Positions 13,440-25,300 of a stretch of DNA of 64,000 nt are shown here, piece by piece. A model generated the notes under the pieces. It did no database searches and was not told the DNA's origin. It saw only the letters and a program-made list of their open reading frames with translations. The position numbers were made by a program, and so were the translations under genes. Origin of the DNA: Myxocyprinus asiaticus (Eukaryota; Chordata; Actinopteri; Cypriniformes; Catostomidae); contig NC_059365.1 in assembly GCF_019703515.2 (NCBI RefSeq), positions 34,243,501 through 34,307,500 on the forward strand. The letters run 5' to 3'. The stretch's first letter is position 1; every line of letters begins with the position of its first letter.

Positions 13440-15064
13440 TTATACTTCACACTCTTTGTAAGGCAGTTGCTGACATTTACACTGCCCATACCCATTGATA
13501 ATCACGAGCGCACCCTCCTCATGACTGGGCTCGTACTCATTATAGGGCACCTGTGTTGCCAGGTCTGCCATTGGCTGCCTCTGTTGGGTCCTCATCTGTC
13601 GCCGGTTCTGAATGGCTGAGCAATGGCGGATCCGCCTCAGAGTAGGAGGGCAGCATTTTCGTGAAATGTACACTACAAAAATGATGAGAAAGAAGGAAAA
13701 CAACAGAGCCATTGTGCCAATAATGACTCTCTGGGTCAGCACTGTGTTGTCAATCGCAGAGTAGTCCTCCGTAACCTCTGCCCCCTCCACAGTCATGGTA
13801 GTCGCAAGGGCAGTGCGTGGGGGTTGGGTACTGATGGTGGTTGTAGTGATAATCGTAAAGCTCCCAAAATCCTCTGCATAGAAGTCTTGCGTAGGAGTCT
13901 GTATATTTCCGAACAGGGAGCTTGTGATCTCTGGGAGTATGGCCTCCGTGGTAGTACCGGTCAGTACAACTGGTGCGGAGAAATTTTGGCAAAGCTGAAA
14001 TCCGTAAACGGCATCCAGTATTTCCTCGCCCTGTGCGTACTCAGGACTGTGGCAGAGGATAGAATGCTCCCATCGACCCTTAAAGGTAATCAGCCAAGTG
14101 GCCATATTGCAGATCCTTCTGGTACATTCCCAAAGGTTGCTGGATAGCCCAATAGCGCTTAGGGACTTCCACATATCCATGGTTTGGGTATCGAGGCTGG
14201 TCAGTTTGTTGTTATCCAGCAGCAGGATCTTGAGGTTGGGCAAAGTGTCGAACACTTCTGGAATAAGTATGTGAATCTCATTCCCAGTGAGATCCAGTTT
14301 CTCCAGAGTTGTCCATTTCCATTCCATGGTGGACGTTAAATTGTTGATCTTGTTCCACTGTAGATAAAGGAATTGGAGAGCGACCAGGCGAGGGAAGTGC
14401 GCCAAGTTAATCTTGGTCAAGTGATTGTGTTCCAAATGGAGCTCCCGCAGTTTAATTAACCCGGCAAAGCCATTCCGGGCCAGGCTACGGAGCCGATTGT
14501 TACTCAGGCCAAGGTATTCCAGACTCCGGCAGTCCCAGAAGGCTCGAACTGGTGTAGTGCGCAGGGAGTTTGACCGTAGGTGAAGGATCTGGAGCTTCCG
14601 GAGCCCATGAAAGAGCTCGGGTTCCAATGCTGTCATTTGGTTGAAGGAGAGATCCAAAATCTGCAGGTTGATGAGGTGAATGAAGGTTGTGTTTGGTAGC
14701 TTGTTGATGCGGTTAGAGCTCAGGTTCAGGTCCTTGAGCTTGTACAACCCCTGGAAGGCATCTTCATGCACGGTGGTTATTTGGTTATGATCCAGGTGGA
14801 GCCAGGTGAGCTGAGTGAAACCAAAGAACTGGTCTGGGCTGAGCTCACTGATGGTGTTGTGTCTGAGAGAAAGTCCAAGGGCTCCTTTATCCACGCCATC
14901 TGGGGGCGCCAGGAGCCCCTGCGTGTCGCAGTAAAACTGCAGGTCTTCACATCGGCATTTCTGAGGGCAGGTTGTGCATGACACAGGAGGGAGGCACAGT
15001 AGCATGCTGATCACACAGAGTGCCGCTGGTGCTTGTCCCACCAATGGCCACCTTGAATGGAAAC
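13440..15064 (-). CDS. lrrtm2: leucine-rich repeat transmembrane neuronal protein 2, main coding exon
   Basis: LRRTM2 is a postsynaptic type I membrane protein that binds presynaptic neurexins and organises excitatory synapses. This exon encodes residues 2-542 and ends in TAA. Visible in order: hydrophobic signal peptide (about 10-32), LRRNT cysteines (34, 38, 40, 47), about ten leucine-rich repeats (62-315), LRRCT cysteines (315, 320, 339, 360), a Thr-rich stalk, one membrane segment (about 448-469), a basic RKCCPPTLRRIR start of the tail, and the C-terminal ECEV motif that binds PSD-95-type PDZ proteins. DLTGNE at 259-264 lies in the segment reported for neurexin binding. N-glycosylation sequons occur at NTTF and NFSA. 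DKGALGLSLRHN, DAFQGLYKLK and GQCKCQQLPYKECEV match LRRTM2 and not LRRTM1. Splice acceptor acccacccag on the minus strand sets the exon start. Mammalian LRRTM2 is 516 residues; the extra length is mainly stalk. Confidence 0.96.
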
Positions 15065-15151
15065 CTGGGTGGGTTTAAAGATAAGAAAATAAACCGGGGG
15101 GAGGGAAATCTGATCTCTGCAGTGCATGGGAAAAATAGTTTTTACTATCAT

Positions 15152-15202
<51 letters not shown>

Positions 15203-15702
15203 ATCTCTCAACATAGTCAAAGCAATCTTCTTGTTGATCCCAAAAATATTAAGAACGTTTGAGGGTAACCTTTTTTTTTTTAGCCATTTAACTGTTTAAG
15301 TTAGTTGCACCGATGCTTTGGAAAATGTATTATTTATAGTATTTTAAATGCATAGGTATTCAATTCATATGTTTAAACTGCAAGATTGGAGCATTATCAT
15401 TTATTAGCGGGTTCTTGGATTTATTTTATTTGATTTTTTTTTTTATCCCCTATGATGCAGTTTCTTTTTCTTTTTATTGGCAGGCAGATTTTTTAGTGCC
15501 TTGAAAGTCGGCTTTTTTCCTCTGCTGCAGAAGACTGCTCTTTTGATATTACAAGTGCAAGTCATGACTTTATACAGACCAAAAAAGGAAAGCATTTTGA
15601 GTATATAGATGTTTCTAGAGACCCTGCCAGCTACTGTTTCCCCTTCTATTCACTACATTGCCTATTCAGGTCCAGACTCTAAGAAAAAAAGGGCTTACTT
15701 AC
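15065..15702 (-). other. lrrtm2: lrrtm2 intron 1
   Basis: 638 bp, donor gtaagtaagc and acceptor with a pyrimidine-rich tract ending in acccacccag, on the minus strand. It holds a 47-bp dinucleotide repeat (15152-15198) and otherwise AT-rich sequence. Confidence 0.85.
15152..15198. repeat. (CT)n microsatellite in lrrtm2 intron 1
   Basis: Uninterrupted CT run of about 23 units on the plus strand, which is GA on the lrrtm2 strand. It lies 88 bp inside the intron from the lrrtm2 acceptor. Confidence 0.95.
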
Positions 15703-15706
15703 CCAT
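15703..15706 (-). CDS. lrrtm2: lrrtm2 coding part of exon 1 (ATG plus one base)
   Basis: On the minus strand, AAAGAATGG is followed by a consensus donor gtaagtaagc. Splicing to the acceptor at 15065 gives M-GFHSRWPL, which aligns with the mammalian LRRTM2 N-terminus MGLHFKWPL. The large exon has no upstream in-frame ATG, and its first in-frame internal ATG (15003-15001) would cut into the signal peptide. The start context has A at -3 and G at +4. The intron (15702-15065) is 638 bp and contains a CT/GA microsatellite. This two-exon design, with the start codon alone on exon 1, is known for mammalian LRRTM2. Confidence 0.88.
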
Positions 15707-16500
15707 TCTTTTATGTACATCGGAGGCTGCATTCAACTGTCTTTTTCCACAGACTTTTGGAGCAGCCAGATGGAAGAGAAATCCAAAGGGAAAAAAACCT
15801 TTTGAGCAAACACAAAAGGAATCAAGCTCTTCAGAATTAAAGCAGTGCTGATCCCCCCCAGTTGAACCAAATTCTGGAATTCCATGTCCTGGGATGCTGT
15901 TTTTTCTGGTCTGTCCTCTTTTCCCTTTTCGCTATTCAATTCCCAGCTTAAGAAAAGACCAGCATTATTTGCCTTCCAAGAATCCTTAATTTTGAAGTTG
16001 ATGATTTGCATCCAAAGCGGCACTGCTGAGCAGATTCTTCGTCCCTTAGCTGCCTCTTTCCTTTTCCATCGCAGTGATGTCAGCTCAATTGGTTAATTGA
16101 AGATCACACATTCCTCTTTCATTGTTTGAGGTCCTTCATCCCTAACTTGTTGGTAACAGGCAGAGGCTGCGCTTGCGACGGCAGTTCCATGTGGCTCTAC
16201 TGTTGTGTGGAGCTCTCAGCACCGAGGAAGGGAGATGCAGTGAGGGGAGAAGCGGAGGAGAGGAGCTGAGATGTTATTCTGTGCTTTTGTTGCAGCCACT
16301 CAATGCTACAGAGTGGTGGCAGGCTGGCGTCGATCATCAGTGCAGTTTCTCTCTTTCTCTCCCACTCTCTCTCCCTCTACAGCTCTCTGCTCTCTCATAC
16401 ACTTTGCTCGCTGGCTCGCTCAGTTTCCGCCTTGCACAGTGCTTTTGCGTTTGATTCAACGCACCCTCCCCCTCCCTCACTTCTTTTCCTCTTATTCGTC
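15707..16500 (-). promoter_or_regulatory. lrrtm2: likely lrrtm2 5' UTR and promoter region
   Basis: This stretch lies directly upstream of the predicted lrrtm2 start on the minus strand. It is free of recognisable transposons and includes a more CpG-containing patch with a CT-rich tract (GA-rich on the gene strand, about 16330-16390). No clear TATA box or transcription start can be read. Two out-of-frame ATGs lie just upstream of the start codon. The call rests on position only. Confidence 0.35.
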
Positions 16501-19095
16501 ACAGTCAGAATATTGATAACTGCAACGTGTTGCGGCAGTTCAGTTGAAATTAACAATCAGTCTCTTCGTCTACTTCCTCTCTGGTCAGATTCTATGTCTT
16601 ATGTATGTATCGTAACTTAGTGTTATAAGTTGGCACGGAAAGCAAATACTTAATTTGGTATACGTTGGCTTTCAATTTGATGGCGTTTCCCTATTCTCTT
16701 TTTCAGGTTTTCAAAACGAAATGCGTCATGAGCAAACCAACATCATAGAGACCTTTTTATACTCCTGTGGATCTGTGGAGGAAGGGGGGGCAGAATACTG
16801 ACCCTAATAGAACATTCACACTGCATAGCCCCACAGGAGATTTCACTAAATACAAGACATGCACAACTTAGCTGTTGTCTGCATTTTTGCTTTTCTGTCT
16901 CAAGTCTGATTTTATTGATGTGAGTTTGCTTATCTGTGTTATTCAGGTCAATGCATGGAAAACAAAGAATGTACCAAGTTAAGTTTTGATAAAAGCCTAC
17001 GTGAACTTGCAGAATGACTTTGGATGTGAAGTCATGTCCCGATGGTGATGTATTGTACACATTAGAAACATTAGGCTATTTTTAGGGATAGGTCAGAATA
17101 TTTTTTTTAGAAATATATAAAAAAAAAATTTTTTTTTTTTTTTTTTTTTTTTTAGCTAACATTTGTAATCTTTGCTTTAATTTCACCCCCTTTTAAAAGC
17201 AATGCCACTTCAGCCATCATCATTTGTTGAATCTGCCATTTACCATATTGGATGGCTGCATTCTTGCATTCAATCTGCACTGTTTTATTTTTTACTTTTG
17301 CTCTATATACACATCTGCATGAGTCTTTGGCCATTTCTTGAGACCGCTGCATACTATTTGATTCAGTTGCACACTCTCTAGCTGTTTTGAATACTTAAAC
17401 AAGTTTGGCCCTTAACCAGCCTAATTATACAGATCTTGCTTAAGACCAACTAGTCATTTTTGATGGTTCAGATTGGAAATGTGTAGCATTCTACATTTTT
17501 AGCATTACTTCACCTGTGCATATGGAGATTTGTTGGTAGTTCTAAAATTGCTTTAGTGCCATTGAACATCTGTTTCTTTTTTTGGGTTGGTCACATTCTA
17601 AAATGACCTGCACAATTTTGTGTGTGTGAGATTTATTTGTTTGTCAGTTCTATCCGTAGGTCATATTACTTTTCTTACAGACACTTTTTTTTGTCTCAGT
17701 GTTGTGTAATCAGTCCCTCTGGGATGTCTAGGCTGAGGACTTTTTTTCACCAATCCGTGGGAAGATTTGCTCTCACAGCGAGGCTGGCTCTACCTGACCA
17801 TCATTTATTGTGTGTGAAAACACCACGTAACTAGTGTGAGGAGTCAAATGACTGCCCAATGAAGGGGAGCTGCTTGGAGCAAAATCAATAATGAGCGATC
17901 CAAGTAATTTGCCCTCAGGGGGAACATGTGATCATATAGTTTATATCCGTCACATTTTCTTAGTTGCAATTTAGATGGATGCGCTATTTACTCTCATCCA
18001 AGTTATTTTTGTGGATGGAATTTGTTCATCTCGATGAGTAATGCACCTGAAGTTGAGTGATTTAGAATTGACAGACCCTCCCTATTATACTCAAGAGTCT
18101 GCATCGGCCGTTCTTAAGTGCTTTCATCCGACTGGCACGAAATTAGAAGGGGATTAAGGCTGATGGCGTTCACTTGCCTCCTACAGTGTACCACCCAATG
18201 GGTTGAGGGTGGAGGGGTGCCAACAGCCAGTCCCACTGCCATATTTCATTGGCTGTCATGCTTTTGCTGCTTGTGACCCTGTGACGGCCTTCCCTTGGGC
18301 TTCTCCCTGTGCTGAGATTTACCTACCCACTGCACATGAGCAATTTGTCTGGGGCATGTGAGTGGGATCCACTATCCCAACACTAACCGATGTGACTGGA
18401 AGTGCTGGTGAGGACGACGCCTTGATGTTGGCCATTGGCCTCCAAAGCAGGTAATTGCTAAAATTTATCAACTGCAGATCATTGCAACGGCAAACATGTG
18501 AACTCCATTTGACCAGGCTTAACTCCTGCCTACCTTCCTCTGAACTTTGGCTTTTGTTAAAGGCTGTCTGACCCATCATTGTGAATGGTTTTAAGATGTA
18601 AGGTCTTGCTTACATTTTAATTCTGGAAGGTTGTTGCTGGGAGAATTGGACAAGTTCAAAAGCTTGGTGCATTGTAAGTAATCTTAAGTGTGCAGTTCCC
18701 TCTCTTCTTTGTACTCTCACTGCAGGAGAGCTATTTGTGTCATGAATTATTTCACGGACTACTTAAGCCCAGCTCAAGGAAGTGACAGACAAAAACTCTA
18801 CATTTTTTAGCTTAAATTTGTCTGTTAAGAACGTGGGTGGATGTCTCCTGACAGTACCACAAGTCACGTTAGTTCGATGCAACAATAACCTCCAAAGGGT
18901 GAAATAGAAAACAAAACAAAAAACCCACAAAGTGGTCAAGATTGAAATGAAACGTTTGCCACAGGGGTTATAACCATCCAATGACTAGTGCTGTTTTATT
19001 CTACTTTCTCTGTGGAAAATGTAATTTATCTATTATAACAAGTTTGTCTTGTCCTTTCAGTTGTCAGATAACTCCCACCTGTTGTTTTTTACTTT

Positions 19096-19101
<6 letters not shown>

Positions 19102-19154
<53 letters not shown>
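19102..19154. repeat. (AT)n microsatellite next to ctnna1 exon A
   Basis: About 26 uninterrupted AT units after a T run, ending 76 bp before the exon A border. Confidence 0.95.
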
Positions 19155-19156
<2 letters not shown>

Positions 19157-19230
19157 AGAAAGCATGACTATAGCAAGTTTAAATTAGAAAGATGAGGCTT
19201 TCTAAGTATATTTCCCCTTTTTGTCCACAG

Positions 19231-19311
19231 GCTGGACACAAGGAGAAGAGTGATGCCCTTAATACGGCCATCGACAGGATGACTAAGAAGACCCGTGACC
19301 TACGCAGACAG
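19231..19311 (+). CDS. ctnna1: ctnna1 exon A (27 codons, phase 0)
   Basis: Translation begins [15 protein letters not shown] and ends KKTRDLRRQ. The acceptor is tttgtccacag and the donor gtttgt. This is the first exon after the intron hosting lrrtm2, equivalent to human exon 8. It lies in the M1 part of the M domain, downstream of the vinculin-binding helix. A long TA microsatellite ends 76 bp before the exon. Confidence 0.97.
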
Positions 19312-22300
19312 GTTTGTACACCACCACCTTTCTGGAATGGAGAGGTCCATAAAGCTGTGCACAGATTCATGTGTATTTTGACATAAATGTCAGTGTATGA
19401 ATACTTAGTTTTTATGTCCCTCTGCATAATAATAAGGGTGAATTCCGGTAATTTGAGACACTTTTAGCCTTTCATTTTAATGACAGAGTGGCCCAGTTTA
19501 CCTGAATTCACCCTGTAACATCACAAACAGTCCATCTCTTGATGCATGCAGCTTTTAATATGCATATAAAAAATGTATTCATCAAGCTATGCAACCTAAT
19601 GTCTGCATATTCATATTTTCAGCTCCGGAAGGCTGTGATGGACCACGTGTCAGACTCTTTTCTGGAGACCAATGTTCCACTGCTGGTATTGATCGAGGCT
19701 GCCAAGAATGGTAATGAAAAGGAGGTGAAGGAATATGCCCAAGTTTTCCGTGAGCACGCCAACAAACTGATTGAGGTAGGCACCTGTTTCTGCTTTGTAA
19801 AATGCCAATTACTGTCCCTGGTCTATTGCAGATTTTAAGTTCTGAATTAGTTTCAAAACAAATGATGGAACATTATTTGTACTTGGCTATTCTTGTGTTC
19901 TCAAGGAGAGGACACGTGAGCGTCGAGTAAAAGGGTGATTTGTAGGATGGAGCTGATTAGAACAAAATCCTGTCACCTTTGGTTAAGACATCTGCTTTTC
20001 TTGACATCTTGAGTTGGTGTTTATCAGTTAGATAAGCCTTCTTCTCCGGGTCTTTAATTGTGCTCTAATTAGAAAAGGTGTTTTCTTAGAAATGTACAGC
20101 AAATTCCTGACCAGACTAGATTAATGCTGCCTTCACGTGATTATCGTAAATGAGTTTCCCCACTTGGAAGTTGCACATGAACGACCCCTCAAATCATAAT
20201 TACGATTGGGAAACTCTGAGATAATTTTGATACATGAGTTTCCGAGATGGGAGGAGTCGTAAACTTTCAACATGGCGGAGAAGAGTACGGTTTCTGTAGT
20301 GAATGACAGGTTTTATTAATTTTTCTAAATACAGCTAATTGTTAGCACTTGCCATTTCGGTTGCATTTATGTATATCAGCAACCATTTGATGCATGTTGT
20401 ACATTTTTACAACGTGAAAATAGCTTATATATTTGACAAATTCCATTATCTTCAGCAAGCTGAGTAATATGGATATGGTGTCAAAAAAATAGCTCCTCAA
20501 AAAATATGTATGACTGAACCTGACGTTGTCCATGTTTTCTGTTCTTTCCGACAACAAAGCACTTGAATGCGACGATATGGGTTAGCATGGATGACCAGAA
20601 ACCAACAACTCTATTAGAAAGGTCGAATGCTGAGTTTTTGTTTTTTTTAGCCATTCTGCTTTAACCCTCTGGGGTCGACGGACATGCCGGCCAGCTGGAT
20701 TTTTTTTCCTCATAACAGCGGAAACAGCTTAAAATACTCTGTCGTTTTTGGGCATACAGATAAGTGTAAGACATCATTAGAAACTATAAAGGGTCTACTT
20801 TTATTTATGTACACTCACAATAACAACAAAACCTTGTGCTTTTGTAAAATAAAGAAAATAAACAGGGTGCGCTTTCAGCCGTCTCTGTCTCCACGAGCAT
20901 CTTTCTGAAACGCGTCACAAAAATGAACTGAAACTCAGCGAATACTTATCACACAAACACGAAACATATGTCTAAAGAAAGCTTAAAATGTCTACTTTTT
21001 AATAAAACAATTCAATTTAAAACAAATATTCTCCAACAATGTAATCTGTATGAAACAAAGCAATGTACAGTTTCTCCTGGCTCAGCTAATTATCGCTAAT
21101 ATGATCACACCCACCAGCAGAGCACGCTTTTCATACGGTAATGTGCTGAGGCGATCAATGCAAATGGTAAACGCCCCCAACAGTGCCTTAAAAAGCATCA
21201 AGTTCATTCACTTTTCTGCGCGTTTGGAAGGTGGTACGCTACACAGGTGAGGAAGCTCCTGGATAGTGACGAAGAGTTCACATTTTCCTCAGAAGAAGAG
21301 CGGAAATCTGACGATGCACGTTTGACGAGTGACTTGATACAGCCGAGGATACAATTTCAGATGAGTAAGTCTTTACTTACATTAGTTGACATGCTATTTT
21401 ATATAAAAATGTACATATTTTACTAGTTGGACTATTTCCAGACTTGCCAGCCAGGAATCAGGGTATTGAAATTTGAAATATGTTCTAATAGGCAAGTTTT
21501 AGTTACATTTAAATGTTGTTTTGGCTAAAGCAGGTATTTAAATTGTATGCTGTATGATATCAATATGATATTAAAGGTGATATAAAAATAATAGGGTTAA
21601 CCCTCTGGGGTCTGAGGGTGATTTGGGCCCTGAAGAAGTTTTGATATGCCTTAACATTTGTGCTTTTTTCAGTTGCTTAAACATATTAATGGCTAAAATC
21701 TGACAACACTGTATTCAGCACAAACTGGGCTACAATAATATGTGAACATTGTATGTTTGTGTTTTTGAGAAAATAACGTTTATGCGTGGTTTAAAAAATA
21801 AATAAAAAATAAGTCACTGAAATAAGGCCATATATCACATACTAAACATTTGTTCACAAGACTTTTGAGAACTGGATCTTTACTACAAAATGATGTGAAA
21901 ACCATCCTGATTACTCATTCATACAAAACAATATAGTCATTTAACTTTTGTAAGACACTTTTAATGTTAGAAAGGCCATATGCGAGGAGGCGTGGATGAT
22001 CATGAATATAGATGTAATTGTGGAGGAGACTTAATGTGAGGAGACTTAATGATTGAATGTATTGTAGCATATTCACAAAATCAAGTTTAAGTTAAAAGAA
22101 GTAATCTTACTATACTTTTTCTTTACATAAAGACTTAAAAACTTTAGACCTACACTACCGTTTAAAAGTTTTAGATCGGTTAGATTTTGTAATGTTTTTA
22201 AAAGTCTCTTCTGCTCACCAAAGCTGCATTTATATGATCCAAAATACAGCAAAAACAGTGATAATGTGAAATATGTTTACATTTTAAAATAACTTTTCTA

Positions 22301-25300
22301 TTTGAATATATTGTAAAATGCAATTTATTCCTGTGATCAAAGCTGAATTTTCAGCATCATTACTGCAGTTTTCAGTGTCACATGATCCATCAGAAATCAT
22401 TCTAATATGCTGATTTTCTAATATGGGCATATTTACAGCACATTTTATACATTTACACCTGAACAGATATTTGCAAGCACAAGCTTCATTGATGATAATG
22501 AGGCAGCATAAACACTAGTTAAAATATAATCTAAACATTCATATTATTTTTATATCATATTGATATCATACAGCATACAATTTAAATACCTGCTGTAGCC
22601 AAAACAACATTTAAATGCAACTAAAACTTGCCTATTAGAACATATTTCAAATTTCCATACTCTGAATACTGGCTGGCAATTCTGAAAATAGTCCAACTAG
22701 TCAAATATGTACATGTTTATATAAAATAGCATGTCAACTAATGTAAGTAAAGACTTACTCATCCGAAATAGTATCCTCGGCTGGATCAATTCGCTCTTCA
22801 AAATGCAAACGTTCATCGTCGTAGTCCCGCTCTTCTGAGGAAAGTGTGAATTCTTCGTCACTATCCAGGACCATCTGTAGAGCTTCCTCACCTGTGTAGC
22901 GTGCCATCTTCCAAACGCACAGGAAAGTGAACGAATCTGATGATGAACTTCATGCTTTTTAAGGCATTGTTGGGGGCGTTTACCATTTGCATTGATCGCC
23001 TCAGCACATTACCGTATGAATAGCAAGCTCTGCGCATGGGTGGGATCAAATTAGCGATAATTAGCTGAGCCAGGAGAAACTGTACATCACTTTAGTTTCA
23101 TACAGAATACATTGCAGGAGAATATTTGTTTTAAATTGAATTGTTTTATTAAAAAGTAGACATTTTAAGCTTTCTTTAGACATATGTTTCGTGTTTGTCT
23201 GGTAAGTATTCGCTGACTTTCAGTTCATTTTTGTGACGTGTTTCAGAAAGATGCTCGCGGAGACAGAGATGGCTGAAAGCGCACCCTGTTTATTTTCTTT
23301 ATTTTACAAAAGCACAAGGTTTTGTTGTTATTGTGAGTGTACACAAATAAAAGTAGACCCTTTATAATCTCTAATGATGTCTTACACTTATCTGTATGCC
23401 CAAAAATGGAGTATTTTAAGTTGTTTCCCCTGTTATGAGGAAAAAAATCCAGCAGGACACGCCGGCGCATCCATCGACCCCTGAGGGTTAAAGGGGGAGG
23501 AAGTCAGAGACTTTTCAGAGAGGGTTTTGGTATGCTGTGCTTTGAAGTGCTGCATCTCAATTCGTCCCTATCTGTAAATATTTTGGAATAGTCACCACCT
23601 TCAACAATACATTTCAAGACAATTACTGTCTGACTTCAAATCTCTTGCTGTGAGCAGTGTTCCTATTATTATGCATAATCTGTAGGTCAGACATCCCACC
23701 GACTAGACAATTTTGAAACTGTGCAGTTTTTGACGCACTAATTAAAAGTCTGTTATGCCAGCCATAAAATAGGAGGAAATGGAAACTGTCACTTTCATAA
23801 GTAGTTATTGTACACTTGAATAGGGGGAAAACTTTGAGTTCTGATGTCAAGCACACTGATGCAGAAATGGAATAAATTTTAATCGATAGACAGCTTCATA
23901 ACTATTTATGCCGGCATGTGCCGAAAGGCTCTCTGTTATGACTACTTGATCTGAGCGAGCAAGCCACAGCCTTTTATCTTTTATGCTTCATATTTTTTTG
24001 TGATGTGTCAGACAGGAGTCAACAAATTTATATTTTATAGTGCGGGACATATGCAGCAAGGCTCTTGGGTTTACAATGCCACGGTGGGGGAATCACTGCA
24101 TTTGTATGGACGGTCACAACTGTGAATCACATTTCAAGCTCAGCCAAAGAGTGAAACTCCTCAGAGCCCAAGGTTAAGTGCTGCCTCGGGGGAATCGTGA
24201 AACAGCTGGATATCCTGCATCTTATTGATGGACTTCATGGAGAAATCTGCATTGTCGTGTCTGTTTGTGGCAAACTACATTCAAGACCGATAAATAGACT
24301 GCGTCTCTTGTGGCGTTTTATTTTCCAGATAGATGTTTTCATGCGGAATCACGGGGGGTTTATATCTCATGCTCGCATTGGCAGGGCCAGCGACAAGCTG
24401 ACAGAAATGTTAGCTATTCTCATTAGTTTTTCAAATCTGTTCATCTTAGTCCCTGTGGTAACACGTCATCCACCGACATTTCAGACTGACCTCTCCCCAC
24501 AGGGGGCAGGCCTGGCCCTCAGTGTGACACAACGCATACAGAGGACGGACTGGTGAAGGAAATCAAAGTGAAGGCAAAAGGAGGGGTAATGAGTAAAAGC
24601 CTTTGAGTCTCACTGGGGGCTAAAAATAGTCAAAGCATAACATGTCTCCAAAAGTCACATCTATCTCCCTCTTTTCAGTCACATCTATCTGCCTCTTTTC
24701 CCCCTCCTTTCTCTCACCCCCTTCCATTGCCTACACTTGACACCAACCAGTGATAGCAACATGTGGATTGCAACCTTAATCCACACACAGATTACATGCA
24801 CAAAACGTGCTCTTTTTGAAAATTCCATTTGAGAGGCATTTGCAAATGATTGTTTTTTGCAAATGTGACTTATGTATGGCTGGGTTTGTTTTTCTTGCAT
24901 ATATTGAATGCAAATATTCCATATTTAATCATATGGATTGGATGAAGCCAGTTCAAAGTTGGAAAATGCTAATAAACACCTGTGACTGCACGTTCTATAG
25001 TAATGTGCCAAGTTACTAAATTGCTTGGCAACGTAAACAGTTAGGCTAGTGAATTCTAGTACTTGGTGATTATTATCATTTATAAATGTAATTTTTAGAA
25101 AATATTGGTGTTTTTTATCATATAACTGTTGCTGCTGTTTTATAAAACATTATGCCAAAGAACACCCCTTATCCATGGTAAAATCATAAATGCATGCTGT
25201 CTTGTCTTATTTTTTTAGTGTAAAACAAATGAATAATTCACTAAGCTTGTAGTCCAGCTGTGTAGAGGTTCAGATTATGGATGACTCTTTTGTTGTCTGC

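Larger units (their letters stand above)
1..19230 (+). other. ctnna1: ctnna1 intron (3' part), hosts lrrtm2
   Basis: No ctnna1 exon is visible here, so the window opens inside a large intron. Besides lrrtm2 and the elements listed separately, no gene is seen in 1-1680, 1965-3750, 5155-6805, 7960-10150, 11175-12600 and 16500-19100. These hold homopolymer runs (T at 590-612 and 1580-1607, G at 9681-9690), an ATTT run near 9351-9380, and otherwise plain AT-rich sequence. The lrrtm2 3' UTR should run leftward from 13439; a TTTATT (AATAAA on the minus strand) near 12665 is one possible polyadenylation signal. Confidence 0.8.
20665..23487. mobile_element. piggyBac-like fold-back element with about 930-bp inverted arms
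   Basis: Flanked by TTAA on both sides (20661-20664 and 23488-23491), the target duplication typical of piggyBac. The ends CCCTCTGGGGTCGACGG and the inverted right end CCCTCAGGGGTCGATGG match at 15 of 17 bases. The arms (about 20665-21593 and 22542-23487) are inverted copies of each other over nearly their whole length. They include a non-coding leader and a short acidic reading frame resembling the start of a piggyBac transposase. The spacer of about 950 bp is unrelated to the arms and holds another TTAA-CCCTCTGGGGTC end plus a common cyprinid repeat. The catalytic part of a transposase is absent. Confidence 0.8.

Noticed and set aside
13824..14147. 107-codon frame antisense to lrrtm2
   Set aside because: Shadow of the lrrtm2 coding strand.
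15042..15044. TTG as the start of lrrtm2
   Set aside because: Eukaryotic initiation at TTG is unlikely, and upstream sequence in the same frame continues the conserved N-terminus to a splice acceptor and then an ATG exon.
13440..15064. Identity as lrrtm1 nested in ctnna2
   Set aside because: The FYCDTQG, DAFQGLYKLK, ISRKCCPPTLRRIR and GQCKCQQLPYKECEV segments fit LRRTM2, and the host exons fit ctnna1.
20684..23470. Pair of similar 75-residue frames in the two inverted arms (20684-20908 plus, 23243-23470 minus)
   Set aside because: Their similarity follows from the inverted duplication of the DNA. They lie upstream of the transposase-like ATG, in the leader of the element, and show no known domain.
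24197..24556. 119-codon plus-strand open frame
   Set aside because: No family resemblance and no supporting context within the intron.
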